A stretch of DNA of 18,316 nt from Ramlibacter tataouinensis (GTDB taxonomy: Bacteria > Pseudomonadota > Gammaproteobacteria > Burkholderiales > Burkholderiaceae_C): NCBI GenBank assembly GCA_002427815.1, contig DIZF01000044.1, positions 1 to 18,316 on the forward strand, read 5' to 3'. Made by a program: the position numbers and the translations under genes. Positions 1-5,794 of this stretch are shown one piece after another (position 1 is the stretch's first letter; each line of letters starts with the position of its first letter). The notes beneath the pieces are model-generated. The model did no database searches and was not told the DNA's origin. It was given only the letters and a program-made list of their open reading frames with translations.

Positions 1-106
1 TGACCCACGGCAGGACCAGGCTGTCCATCACCCCGTCGTGCGGGCTGATGGCGGCGAAGGCATAGCTGAATTTGCGCACAAGCCGCGAGTTGGCGCTCCT
101 CGGCAT
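1..106 (-). pseudogene. IS630-family transposase fragment, runs off the left edge
   Basis: The minus strand from the ATG at 106 reads without a stop to the window edge for 35 codons. The stretch LVRKFSYAFAAISPHDG followed by VMDSLVLPWV looks like the central part of IS630-type DDE transposases, where a tyrosine/alanine-rich strand precedes a segment ending in LPxVN. I recognise no transposase N-terminus (helix-turn-helix, first catalytic Asp) upstream of 106 in any frame, although the frame stays open beyond that point. The copy therefore looks 5'-truncated and is called a pseudogene. Its 3' part lies outside the window. An intact transposase made from several frames cannot be excluded, because only about 100 bases are visible. 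Confidence 0.6.
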
Positions 107-236
107 CGGTACGGCATCTGCGGCGCCAGAATTGCCTTGATTACGGAGCGCTCGATGGGCCACGGCGTACGCGCGAGGCCAATAGCCTCCGAAGGCTGTA
201 CCGATGGCTACATGGTGGCTACATTGCAACACAACG
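107..236. other. Spacer with no recognised gene, short repeats
   Basis: This spacer lies between the transposase fragment and the tRNA terminator. I see no convincing gene here. It contains a 9-base direct repeat, TGGCTACAT at 205-213 and 216-224, and a small inverted repeat, AGCCT at 184-188 with AGGCT at 193-197. These could be remnants of the mobile element end, but no target duplication or terminal inverted repeat can be proved from this window. Confidence 0.4.
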
Positions 237-270
237 AAAAAAGCCCGCTACCGTTTTGATAGCGGGCTTT
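237..270 (-). terminator. Rho-independent terminator after tRNA-His
   Basis: An 11-bp perfect stem (AAAGCCCGCTA at 240-250 with TAGCGGGCTTT at 260-270) encloses a 9-base loop. Read on the minus strand it is followed by a run of six T (plus-strand A at 237-242). This fits termination of the quinone oxidoreductase/tRNA-His transcript. The plus-strand side has only three T after the stem, so plus-strand termination would be weaker. Confidence 0.85.
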
Positions 271-282
271 CCTTATGCATCT

Positions 283-359
283 TGGGGTGGCTGATGGGGC
301 TCGAACCCACGACAACAGGAATCACAATCCTGGACTCTACCAACTGAGCTACAGCCACC
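283..359 (-). tRNA. tRNA-His (anticodon GTG)
   Basis: The reverse complement folds as a tRNA. It has a 7-bp acceptor stem, the D-arm sequence AGCTCAGTTGGTAGAG, an anticodon stem CAGGA/TCCTG enclosing loop TTGTGAT with anticodon GTG, and a T-arm containing GGTTCGAGCC. The 5' end carries the extra G(-1) typical of bacterial tRNA-His, opposite C73, and the 3' CCA is encoded (plus-strand TGG at 283-285). The sequence is very close to E. coli tRNA-His. It lies 13 bases after the quinone oxidoreductase stop codon, on the same strand, with a consensus -10 box just upstream and a terminator just downstream. Confidence 0.97.
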
Positions 360-371
360 GAAGAGAGATAG

Positions 372-377
372 ATTATA
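372..377 (-). promoter_or_regulatory. Consensus -10 box for tRNA-His
   Basis: The minus strand reads TATAAT at 377 to 372, a perfect sigma-70 -10 hexamer. Transcription would start near 365, about 6 bases before the mature tRNA 5' end at 359. The -35 region at normal spacing is poor. The TAA stop codon of the oxidoreductase gene (375-373) lies inside this hexamer. Confidence 0.6.
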
Positions 378-1368
378 GCGGGCGGCCCGCATTCTGATTG
401 ACCATGACCAGCTTGCCCTTCACGGCCCTCGAGCCCATGTAGTCGAAGGCGGCCTTGAGCTCGGCCATGGGCATGGTGCGGTCGATCACCGGTTTGATCC
501 TGCCCTCGCCATACCAGCGCACCAGTTCGGACATCAGCGCGGCATTGGCCCGCGGTTCGTGCCGGGCAAAGCTGCCCCAGAACACCCCCACCAGCGACGC
601 GCCCTTGAGCAGCGGCAGATTCAACGGCAAGGAGGGGATGTTGCCGGAGGCGAAGCCGATGATCAGGTAGCGGCCGCGCCAGGCGATGGAGCGCAATGCA
701 GGCTCGGCGAGGTCACCGCCGACCGGGTCATAGATGACGTCGGGCCCCTTGCCGGCCGTTGCCGCCTGGATCGCGTCGCGCAGTTTTTCCCGGCTGTAAT
801 TGATCGTCGCATCGGCTCCGATCGACCGGCACAGTTCGCACTTCTCGTCCGAAGACGCGGCCGCGATCACCCGCGCGCCCATGGACTTGGCGACCTGGAT
901 CGCCGAGGTGCCGACGCCCCCCGCCGCGCCGAGCACCAGCACGGTTTCGCCCGCCTTCAACTGCGCCCGGTCGACCAGCGCGTGATGCGAAGTCGCATAC
1001 GTCATGATGAACGCGGCGGCATCGACATGGGGAAAGTCCGGGGGCAGCGGGACGCACAGCTGCGCGGGCGCAATGGTGTGGGTGGCGAAACCGCCCGTGC
1101 CCGACAGGCAGGCCACGCTCTGGCCGACCTGGAGCCGGTCCACGCCTTCGCCCACTGCCGCAATGATGCCGGCGTACTCGGAGCCCGGGACGAAGGGCAG
1201 AGGCGGCTTGGTCTGGTACTTGTTCTGGACGATCAGCAGGTCGGGGAAGTTCAGGCTGGCCGCCTTGATCTCGATCAACACTTCGCCGGCCTTGGGCTGG
1301 GGTGTGGGCAATTCCTTCCATTGCAGCGCGTCCACGCCCACCGGGTTCTCGCAAAGCCAAGCGTGCAT
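373..1368 (-). CDS. NADPH:quinone oxidoreductase family protein (zeta-crystallin-like MDR)
   Basis: This encodes a 331-residue protein of the zinc-free medium-chain dehydrogenase/reductase superfamily. Members transfer hydride from NADPH to quinones or other enones in the cytoplasm; the true substrate cannot be read from sequence. The N-terminal GroES-like domain (about residues 25-110) contains NFPDLLIVQNKYQ and PFVPGSEYAG, typical of this family. The Rossmann domain has the glycine-rich loop GAAGGVGTSA at residues 147-156, and YDPVGGD follows. The cysteine set of catalytic-zinc alcohol dehydrogenases is absent. The ATG at 1368 was chosen because GAAGGA lies 5 bases upstream and homologous sequence begins there. 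The frame stays open much further upstream, but that part is antisense to surE and pcm. It is divergent from surE and upstream of tRNA-His. Confidence 0.9.
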   Translation of the reverse strand: MHAWLCENPVGVDALQWKELPTPQPKAGEVLIEIKAASLNFPDLLIVQNKYQTKPPLPFVPGSEYAGIIAAVGEGVDRLQVGQSVACLSGTGGFATHTIAPAQLCVPLPPDFPHVDAAAFIMTYATSHHALVDRAQLKAGETVLVLGAAGGVGTSAIQVAKSMGARVIAAASSDEKCELCRSIGADATINYSREKLRDAIQAATAGKGPDVIYDPVGGDLAEPALRSIAWRGRYLIIGFASGNIPSLPLNLPLLKGASLVGVFWGSFARHEPRANAALMSELVRWYGEGRIKPVIDRTMPMAELKAAFDYMGSRAVKGKLVMVNQNAGRPL

Positions 1369-1393
1369 CGCATTCCTTCGAGTCAAATGGCAA

Positions 1394-1399
1394 ATGATA
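1394..1399 (-). promoter_or_regulatory. Possible -10 box of the quinone oxidoreductase gene
   Basis: The minus strand reads TATCAT at 1399 to 1394. This would give a leader of about 19 bases that holds the GAAGGA ribosome-binding site. No good -35 sequence is seen at standard spacing, so this is tentative. Confidence 0.3.
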
Positions 1400-1449
1400 C
1401 GGCGCATGAAATGGCTGCGCTTGTCCCTGCTGCGACCGCTTCCCGCCCC

Positions 1450-1455
1450 TACAAT
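1450..1455 (+). promoter_or_regulatory. Probable -10 box of surE
   Basis: TACAAT lies 18 bases before the surE ATG. With a start near 1462 the mRNA would have a leader of only about 12 bases (ATCCACCCACCG) with no Shine-Dalgarno sequence. The -35 region is weak. The context CTACAATCGGGC resembles CTAAAATCGGGC upstream of nlpD in this window. Confidence 0.5.
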
Positions 1456-1473
1456 CGGGCCATCCACCCACCG

Positions 1474-2250
1474 ATGAAAATACTGATCTCCAATGACGAC
1501 GGCTATCAGGCGCCCGGCATCGTCGCGCTCTACGAGGCGATCAAGGACCTCGCCGAGGTCGAGGTCGTGGCCCCGGAGCACAACAACAGTGCCAAGTCGA
1601 ACGCGCTGACACTGCATTCGCCGCTGTACGTGCACCAGGCGGCAAGCGGTTTTCGCTACGTCAACGGAACGCCGGCGGATTGCGTGCATGTGGCGCTCAC
1701 GGGCCTGCTGGGCTACCGGCCCGACCTGGTGGTGAGCGGGATCAACAACGGCGCCAACATGGGCGACGACACGATCTACTCCGGAACGGTGGGCGCGGCC
1801 ATGGAAGGCTACCTGTTCGGCATCCCGGCGATCGCCTTTTCGCAGACGCAAAAGGGTTGGGCGCATCTCGACGCGGCGGCCCGCAAAGCCCGGGAACTGG
1901 TCCAGCGGATGCTTGCCGGCCCCGTCTCCGAGGCAGCGCCCTGGCTGCTCAACGTCAATATCCCGAACCTGCCTTACGCGGAGCTCAAACCATTCAGGGT
2001 CTGCCGCCTGGGACGCCGCCACGCGGCCGAGAAGGTGATTTCGCAAACCAGCCCGCATGGCGAAACGATGTACTGGATCGGTGGCGCCGGACCGGCCAAG
2101 GACAGCGCGGAGGGAACCGACTTTCACGCCACGGCGCAGGGTCATGTTTCCATCACGCCGCTGAAGGTCGACCTCACCGATCACGACGGATTGAGCGCCT
2201 GGGTGCAGGCTGCGACCCATTTGGGGCAAGCGGGCGAGGCGGGGCGCTGA
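1474..2250 (+). CDS. surE: 5'/3'-nucleotidase SurE
   Basis: This encodes a 258-residue SurE-family metal-dependent phosphatase, which removes phosphate from nucleoside 5'- and 3'-monophosphates and acts in stationary-phase survival. The N-terminus MKILISNDDG gives the paired metal ligands Asp8 and Asp9. The segment HNNSAKSNALTL supplies Ser39, and SGINNGANMGDDTIYSG supplies Asn91. The length is normal for the family. The ATG at 1474 was chosen because the family motif begins immediately and a -10 box sits close upstream; there is no clear ribosome-binding site. The pcm start codon follows the surE stop directly (TGAATG). The order surE-pcm-nlpD-rpoS matches that of E. coli, which supports the assignment. 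Confidence 0.97.
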   Translation: MKILISNDDGYQAPGIVALYEAIKDLAEVEVVAPEHNNSAKSNALTLHSPLYVHQAASGFRYVNGTPADCVHVALTGLLGYRPDLVVSGINNGANMGDDTIYSGTVGAAMEGYLFGIPAIAFSQTQKGWAHLDAAARKARELVQRMLAGPVSEAAPWLLNVNIPNLPYAELKPFRVCRLGRRHAAEKVISQTSPHGETMYWIGGAGPAKDSAEGTDFHATAQGHVSITPLKVDLTDHDGLSAWVQAATHLGQAGEAGR

Positions 2251-3021
2251 ATGTCGCGCCGACCCGGGTTCCCCGTGCGACTGGATGGCGCTCCGGCGGG
2301 CCCCGCTACCGGCCGATCGGTCGCGCCGGCTCCGGGCACGAGCGGGCACGAGCGCTCGGGCGGCATCGGCCTTGACTCGCAGGCGGTGCGCCTGCGCATG
2401 GTGCAACGCATGGCGGCGCAGGGCATAACCGATGCGCAGGTGCTCTGCGCCATGGGCTCGGTCGAGCGCCATCGGTTCGTCGACACGGCCCTGGTCAACC
2501 AGGCCTATGAAGACACCAGTCTGCCGATCGGCCTGGGACAGACCATTTCGAAGCCCAACGTGGTGGCCCGCATGATCGAGCTGTTGCTGGGGGGAGCGAG
2601 GGGCCCGACCGGGAGGCTGGGCCGCGTCCTGGAGATCGGAACGGGCTGCGGCTACCAGGCCGCGGTGTTGAGCCTGGTGGCGGTGGAGGTCTACAGCATG
2701 GAGCGCCTGCGCGGCCTGCACGAAAAGGCGCGCGACAACCTGCGCCACTTTCGCCTGCCGAATGTGCATCTTCTGTTCGGCGACGGCCGGGCGGGTTACG
2801 CCAAGGGCGCTCCTTACGCCGGCATCATTGCCGCCGCGGGGGGCGAGGCGGTGCCGCCGGCGTGGATCGAACAGCTGGCCGTCGGCGGACGCATCGTCGC
2901 GCCGACGCAGATGCCCGGCGGGTACCAGGCCCTGGTGGTGATGGAGAAGACAGCGCGGGAAATGAAACAGACTGTGCTGGAGCCGGTTCACTTTGTCCCC
3001 CTAAAATCGGGCATCGCTTGA
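2251..3021 (+). CDS. pcm: Protein-L-isoaspartate O-methyltransferase
   Basis: This encodes a 256-residue enzyme that uses S-adenosylmethionine to methylate L-isoaspartyl residues in damaged proteins, starting their repair. Seen: the substrate-site segment TSLPIGLGQTISKP (about residues 89-102), SAM motif I VLEIGTGCGYQAAVL (126-140), and a C-terminal FVPLKSG. The protein carries a proline/glycine-rich N-terminal extension of about 45 residues compared with the 208-residue E. coli enzyme. A shorter form starting at Met50 (2398) is possible. The start at 2251 abuts the surE stop, which suggests translational coupling. The last codons overlap the probable -10 element of nlpD-rpoS. Confidence 0.95.
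   Translation: MSRRPGFPVRLDGAPAGPATGRSVAPAPGTSGHERSGGIGLDSQAVRLRMVQRMAAQGITDAQVLCAMGSVERHRFVDTALVNQAYEDTSLPIGLGQTISKPNVVARMIELLLGGARGPTGRLGRVLEIGTGCGYQAAVLSLVAVEVYSMERLRGLHEKARDNLRHFRLPNVHLLFGDGRAGYAKGAPYAGIIAAAGGEAVPPAWIEQLAVGGRIVAPTQMPGGYQALVVMEKTAREMKQTVLEPVHFVPLKSGIA
3002..3007 (+). promoter_or_regulatory. Probable -10 box for nlpD-rpoS
   Basis: TAAAAT lies within the last codons of pcm, 25 bases before the nlpD ATG. A start near 3014 would leave the ribosome-binding site GAAGGA (3020-3025) in the leader. No strong -35 is visible. It would allow nlpD-rpoS to be transcribed apart from surE-pcm. Confidence 0.45.
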
Positions 3022-3032
3022 AGGAACACGAG

Positions 3033-3917
3033 ATGCTCGAGTTGCGCAGACGGGGATGGATGTGGGCAGCGCTGCTGGCGGCCGGTGTGCTCGCCGGCTG
3101 CGCCTCCAGTTCACGCAGGCCTGCGCCGGTGGAAGATCGCAGTCCCGCGCTCCACACGCAAGTGCCACCCGCTGTGCCGGGTGATGCGGCCAGGCCCCTG
3201 CCCGGCTCCGAAAACGCCGCCAAGCCCGGTTACTACACGGTGCGCCCCGGCGACACGCTGATCCGGATCGCGCTCGATAGCGGACAGAACTGGCGCGACA
3301 TCGCGCGCTGGAACAGTCTCGAGAACCCCAACATCATCGAAGTCGGCCAGGTGTTGCGTGTCGTCCCGCCGGCAACTGCCGCGACCGGGGTTGCGGTCGC
3401 GCGACCGGTGGCACCGAGCGTGGTCGTCCCCGGCCCGGTGTCGCCTTCCTCTGCGGCCAGTGCGCCGCACAGCGCGCCCGCGCTCTCGGTGGCATCGGTG
3501 CCGCCTGTCAGCCCCACCCCTGGCCCTGCCGGCGAGGAGGAGTTGCCGTGGGGTTGGCCGACGGCCGGGGGAGGGACGATCGTCGCGGGCTTCGATGAAC
3601 AGCGCAACAAGGGGCTGGACATCGCGGGCAAGGCCGGCGATCCGGTGCTCGCCTCCGCCGATGGCCGGGTGGTCTATGCCGGCGCGGGCTTGCGCGGTTA
3701 CGGCAACCTGATCATCCTGAAGCACAACAACACTTTCCTTTCGGCCTACGCCCATAACCAGACCCTGCTGGTCAAGGAAGACCAGACAGTCCGCAAGGGG
3801 CAGAAGATCGCCGAGATGGGCAGCAGTGACGCTGATCGCGTCAAGCTGCATTTCGAGATCCGGCGGCAGGGCAAGCCCGTGGATCCGGCCCGGTACCTGC
3901 CAGCGAGGACCCCGTGA
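3033..3917 (+). CDS. nlpD: Lipoprotein NlpD, LysM and degenerate LytM (M23) domains
   Basis: This encodes a 294-residue outer-membrane lipoprotein. In E. coli NlpD activates the septal amidase AmiC during cell separation. Residues 1-23 are a signal peptide with lipobox LAGC (lipidated Cys23). A LysM peptidoglycan-binding domain covers about residues 67-112 (YYTVRPGDTLIRIA ... VGQVLRV). A low-complexity Pro/Ser/Val/Ala linker leads to a LytM domain at the C-terminus. In that domain the metal-binding His of active M23 peptidases is Asn in NKGLDIAGKAG, as in E. coli NlpD, so it should be catalytically inactive. The downstream elements YGNLIILKH, YAHNQ and LHFEIR are conserved. The ATG at 3033 follows AAGGA with good spacing. 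Its stop overlaps the rpoS start by four bases (GTGA). Confidence 0.95.
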   Translation: MLELRRRGWMWAALLAAGVLAGCASSSRRPAPVEDRSPALHTQVPPAVPGDAARPLPGSENAAKPGYYTVRPGDTLIRIALDSGQNWRDIARWNSLENPNIIEVGQVLRVVPPATAATGVAVARPVAPSVVVPGPVSPSSAASAPHSAPALSVASVPPVSPTPGPAGEEELPWGWPTAGGGTIVAGFDEQRNKGLDIAGKAGDPVLASADGRVVYAGAGLRGYGNLIILKHNNTFLSAYAHNQTLLVKEDQTVRKGQKIAEMGSSDADRVKLHFEIRRQGKPVDPARYLPARTP

Positions 3918-4927
3918 AACAAGACGGACGCAAGCCGCCCCCGACCGGTGCGAAGGAGCACGGTGGCGGGCATGAGGCGGGCCCGCCGGCCGGAGGTGCG
4001 GGTGGGTGTGGCGATGAGACGGAGGAGCCGCTGGCTCGTGAGATTCCCGCCGAGATGGCGGGCGAGTCGAGCGACACGCTGACGCTCTACCTGCGCGAGG
4101 TACGGCGCACCGAGCTGTTCACTGCCGAGCAGGAATTCGAGACCGCCACGCGCGCGCGCGCGGGCGATTTCGAGGCCCGCCAGTCCATGATCGAGCACAA
4201 CCTGCGCCTGGTCGTCAGCATCGCGAAGGCTTACCTGGGCCGCGGCGTGCCCTTGTCGGATCTGATCGAGGAAGGCAATCTCGGGCTGATGCATGCGATC
4301 GACAAGTTCGAGCCCGATCGCGGCTTCCGGTTTTCGACATACGCCACCTGGTGGATCCGGCAATCGGTGGAGCGCGCGGTGATGAACCAGGGCCGGGTGA
4401 TCCGCCTGCCCGTACACATCGTGCGCGAGCTGCAGCAGGTGCTGCGCGCACGCCGTACGCTGGAGAATGACCCGGCTTTCGCGGCCGCCCGGCATGGCTT
4501 CGAAGGCGAGGGCGTGCGCGTCGAAGACGTGGCGGCCCTGCTGGGACGGGACGTGCAGGACGTGGCCGAGTTGCTTGCCATGGCTGAAACGCCCAAGTCC
4601 CTGGACGCGGTCATGGACCGCTCCGACGACGAGCACACCCTGGGCGACTCGATGGCCGACGAGCTGGCGATTGATCCCACCGGCATCACCCAGAACCACG
4701 AGGTCGAGCTGCTCCTGAACAACTGGATCGACGCGTTGTCCGTTCGCGAAAAGGAAGTGCTCGAAGGGCGCTTCGGATTGCACGACCGCGACCCCGAGAC
4801 GCTGGAGGTGCTGAGCGATCGGCTGGGCCTCACGCGCGAGCGGGTGCGGCAGATCCAGAACGAGGCCTTGCACAAGCTCAAGCGACACATGATGCGCAAT
4901 GGGATCGGCAAGGAAGCCCTGTTCTAG
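3914..4927 (+). CDS. rpoS: RNA polymerase sigma factor RpoS
   Basis: This encodes a 337-residue sigma-S, the stationary-phase and general-stress sigma factor. Region 1.2 is DTLTLYLREVRRTELFTAEQE (about 54-74). Region 2 includes MIEHNLRLVVSIA, DLIEEGNLGL and FRFSTYATWWIRQ (138-150). Region 3.0 is RLPVHIVREL. Region 4.2 is GLTRERVRQIQNEAL. The GTG at 3914 overlaps the nlpD stop by four bases and follows GAGGAC, so translation is probably coupled. The first 50 residues are rich in Gly and Pro and are not conserved; an internal ATG at 4055 (Met48) could give a shorter form. By eye, Arg171 aligns with Lys173 of the E. coli protein, a residue linked to sigma-S promoter recognition. Confidence 0.96.
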   Translation: MKQDGRKPPPTGAKEHGGGHEAGPPAGGAGGCGDETEEPLAREIPAEMAGESSDTLTLYLREVRRTELFTAEQEFETATRARAGDFEARQSMIEHNLRLVVSIAKAYLGRGVPLSDLIEEGNLGLMHAIDKFEPDRGFRFSTYATWWIRQSVERAVMNQGRVIRLPVHIVRELQQVLRARRTLENDPAFAAARHGFEGEGVRVEDVAALLGRDVQDVAELLAMAETPKSLDAVMDRSDDEHTLGDSMADELAIDPTGITQNHEVELLLNNWIDALSVREKEVLEGRFGLHDRDPETLEVLSDRLGLTRERVRQIQNEALHKLKRHMMRNGIGKEALF

Positions 4928-4958
4928 GCGAAACCCGGCCTGAATGTCGGGCCCCTGA

Positions 4959-4964
4959 TACAGT
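4959..4964 (+). promoter_or_regulatory. Possible -10 box, leaderless start of the exonuclease gene
   Basis: TACAGT ends six bases before the ATG at 4971, so a transcript from it would begin at or next to the start codon. No Shine-Dalgarno sequence is seen in the 43-base gap after rpoS. A normal -35 is not evident. Confidence 0.35.
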
Positions 4965-4970
4965 CCCCGC

Positions 4971-5768
4971 ATGAGTTGGCCCGTCCTGGTTTTCGATATC
5001 GAATCCGTCCCGGATGTGGCGGGCCTGCGATTGCTTCGCGGCAGCCCCGCGGACAGCACCGACGACGAGGTCTACGCCAACTGGTGCCAGGACCGCAAGG
5101 ACAAAGGGCAGAGCGACTTCATGCCGCTGCACCTGCAGCGGGTGCTGGTGATCAGCTGCGTGTTCCGCAACGCCGAGGGCATGCGGGTGCATTCCTTCGT
5201 CGACCGCGACAATGCGAGCGAAGGCAAGGTCATCCAGACCTTTTTCAACACCCTCGAAAAACACGTGCCGCAGCTGGTGAGCTGGAACGGCGGCGGCTTC
5301 GACCTGCCGGTGCTGCACTACCGCGGCTTGCGCCATGGCGTTGTTGCCGACAAGTACTGGTGCATGGGCGAGGACGGCGGCGCCGACGCCCGCGACTTCA
5401 AGTGGAACAACTACATCAGCCGTTACCACATGCGCCACCTGGACCTGATGGACCTGCTGGCCATGTACCAACCCAAGAACAACGCGCCACTGGACGCCAT
5501 GGCCAAGCTCTGCGGCTTTCCGGGCAAGCTCGGCATGGACGGGTCGCAGGTCTATTCAGCCTTCCTCGAGGGAAAGCTCGAAGACATTCGCCGCTACTGT
5601 GAGACCGACGTCATGAACACCTACCTGCTGTACTGCCGCTTCCAGAAGATGCGCGGCGGGTTGACGGAAAAAGAGTACGACCAGGAAATCGCTCTGGTGA
5701 AGGCCAGCCTGGGAAACCTGGCCGCAGCGGAGCCTCATTGGCAGGAATACCTGGCGGCCTGGGGTTGA
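4971..5768 (+). CDS. Predicted 3'-5' exonuclease, PolB-like (DnaQ fold)
   Basis: This encodes a 265-residue protein with the RNase H-like exonuclease fold, matching the family described as predicted 3'-5' exonuclease related to the PolB proofreading domain. Exo I is FDIES with Asp9 and Glu11. Exo II is SWNGGGFDLP with Asn106 and Asp111. Exo III is YCETD with Tyr209 and Asp213. All four expected acidic metal ligands are present, so it should be active on nucleic acid 3' ends. The family is widespread in proteobacteria, but its in vivo role is poorly defined. It lies 43 bases after rpoS and 26 bases before rlmD on the same strand, and may be co-transcribed with either. Confidence 0.9.
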   Translation: MSWPVLVFDIESVPDVAGLRLLRGSPADSTDDEVYANWCQDRKDKGQSDFMPLHLQRVLVISCVFRNAEGMRVHSFVDRDNASEGKVIQTFFNTLEKHVPQLVSWNGGGFDLPVLHYRGLRHGVVADKYWCMGEDGGADARDFKWNNYISRYHMRHLDLMDLLAMYQPKNNAPLDAMAKLCGFPGKLGMDGSQVYSAFLEGKLEDIRRYCETDVMNTYLLYCRFQKMRGGLTEKEYDQEIALVKASLGNLAAAEPHWQEYLAAWG

Positions 5769-5776
5769 CTTTGCCC

Positions 5777-5794
5777 GCCTGAGACAATTCAGGC
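5777..5794 (+). promoter_or_regulatory. Inverted repeat with -10-like centre at the rlmD start
   Basis: GCCTGA (5777-5782) and TCAGGC (5789-5794) are perfect inverted copies around GACAAT (5783-5788). The repeat ends on the base before the rlmD ATG. It may be a promoter/operator for a leaderless mRNA or, if transcribed from upstream, a hairpin beside the start codon. TTGACT at 5765-5770 is too close to be a normal -35 partner. Confidence 0.35.

Noticed and set aside
38..259. Plus-strand 73-codon open frame beside the tRNA
   Set aside because: It ends inside the terminator hairpin, overlaps the transposase fragment on the other strand and has no recognisable content.
559..1473. Plus-strand open frame running into surE from upstream
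   Set aside because: It is antisense to the quinone oxidoreductase and has no recognisable domain. SurE begins at 1474 with its family N-terminus.
1369..2991. Minus-strand open frame extending the quinone oxidoreductase upstream by about 540 residues
   Set aside because: It runs antisense through surE and pcm, is Arg/His/Gln-rich with no family motif, and the oxidoreductase has its own ATG and ribosome-binding site at 1368.
5765..5788. TTGACT/GACAAT as a standard sigma-70 promoter for rlmD
   Set aside because: The spacing is only 12 bases, far from the usual 16-18, so TTGACT was not called as a -35 element.
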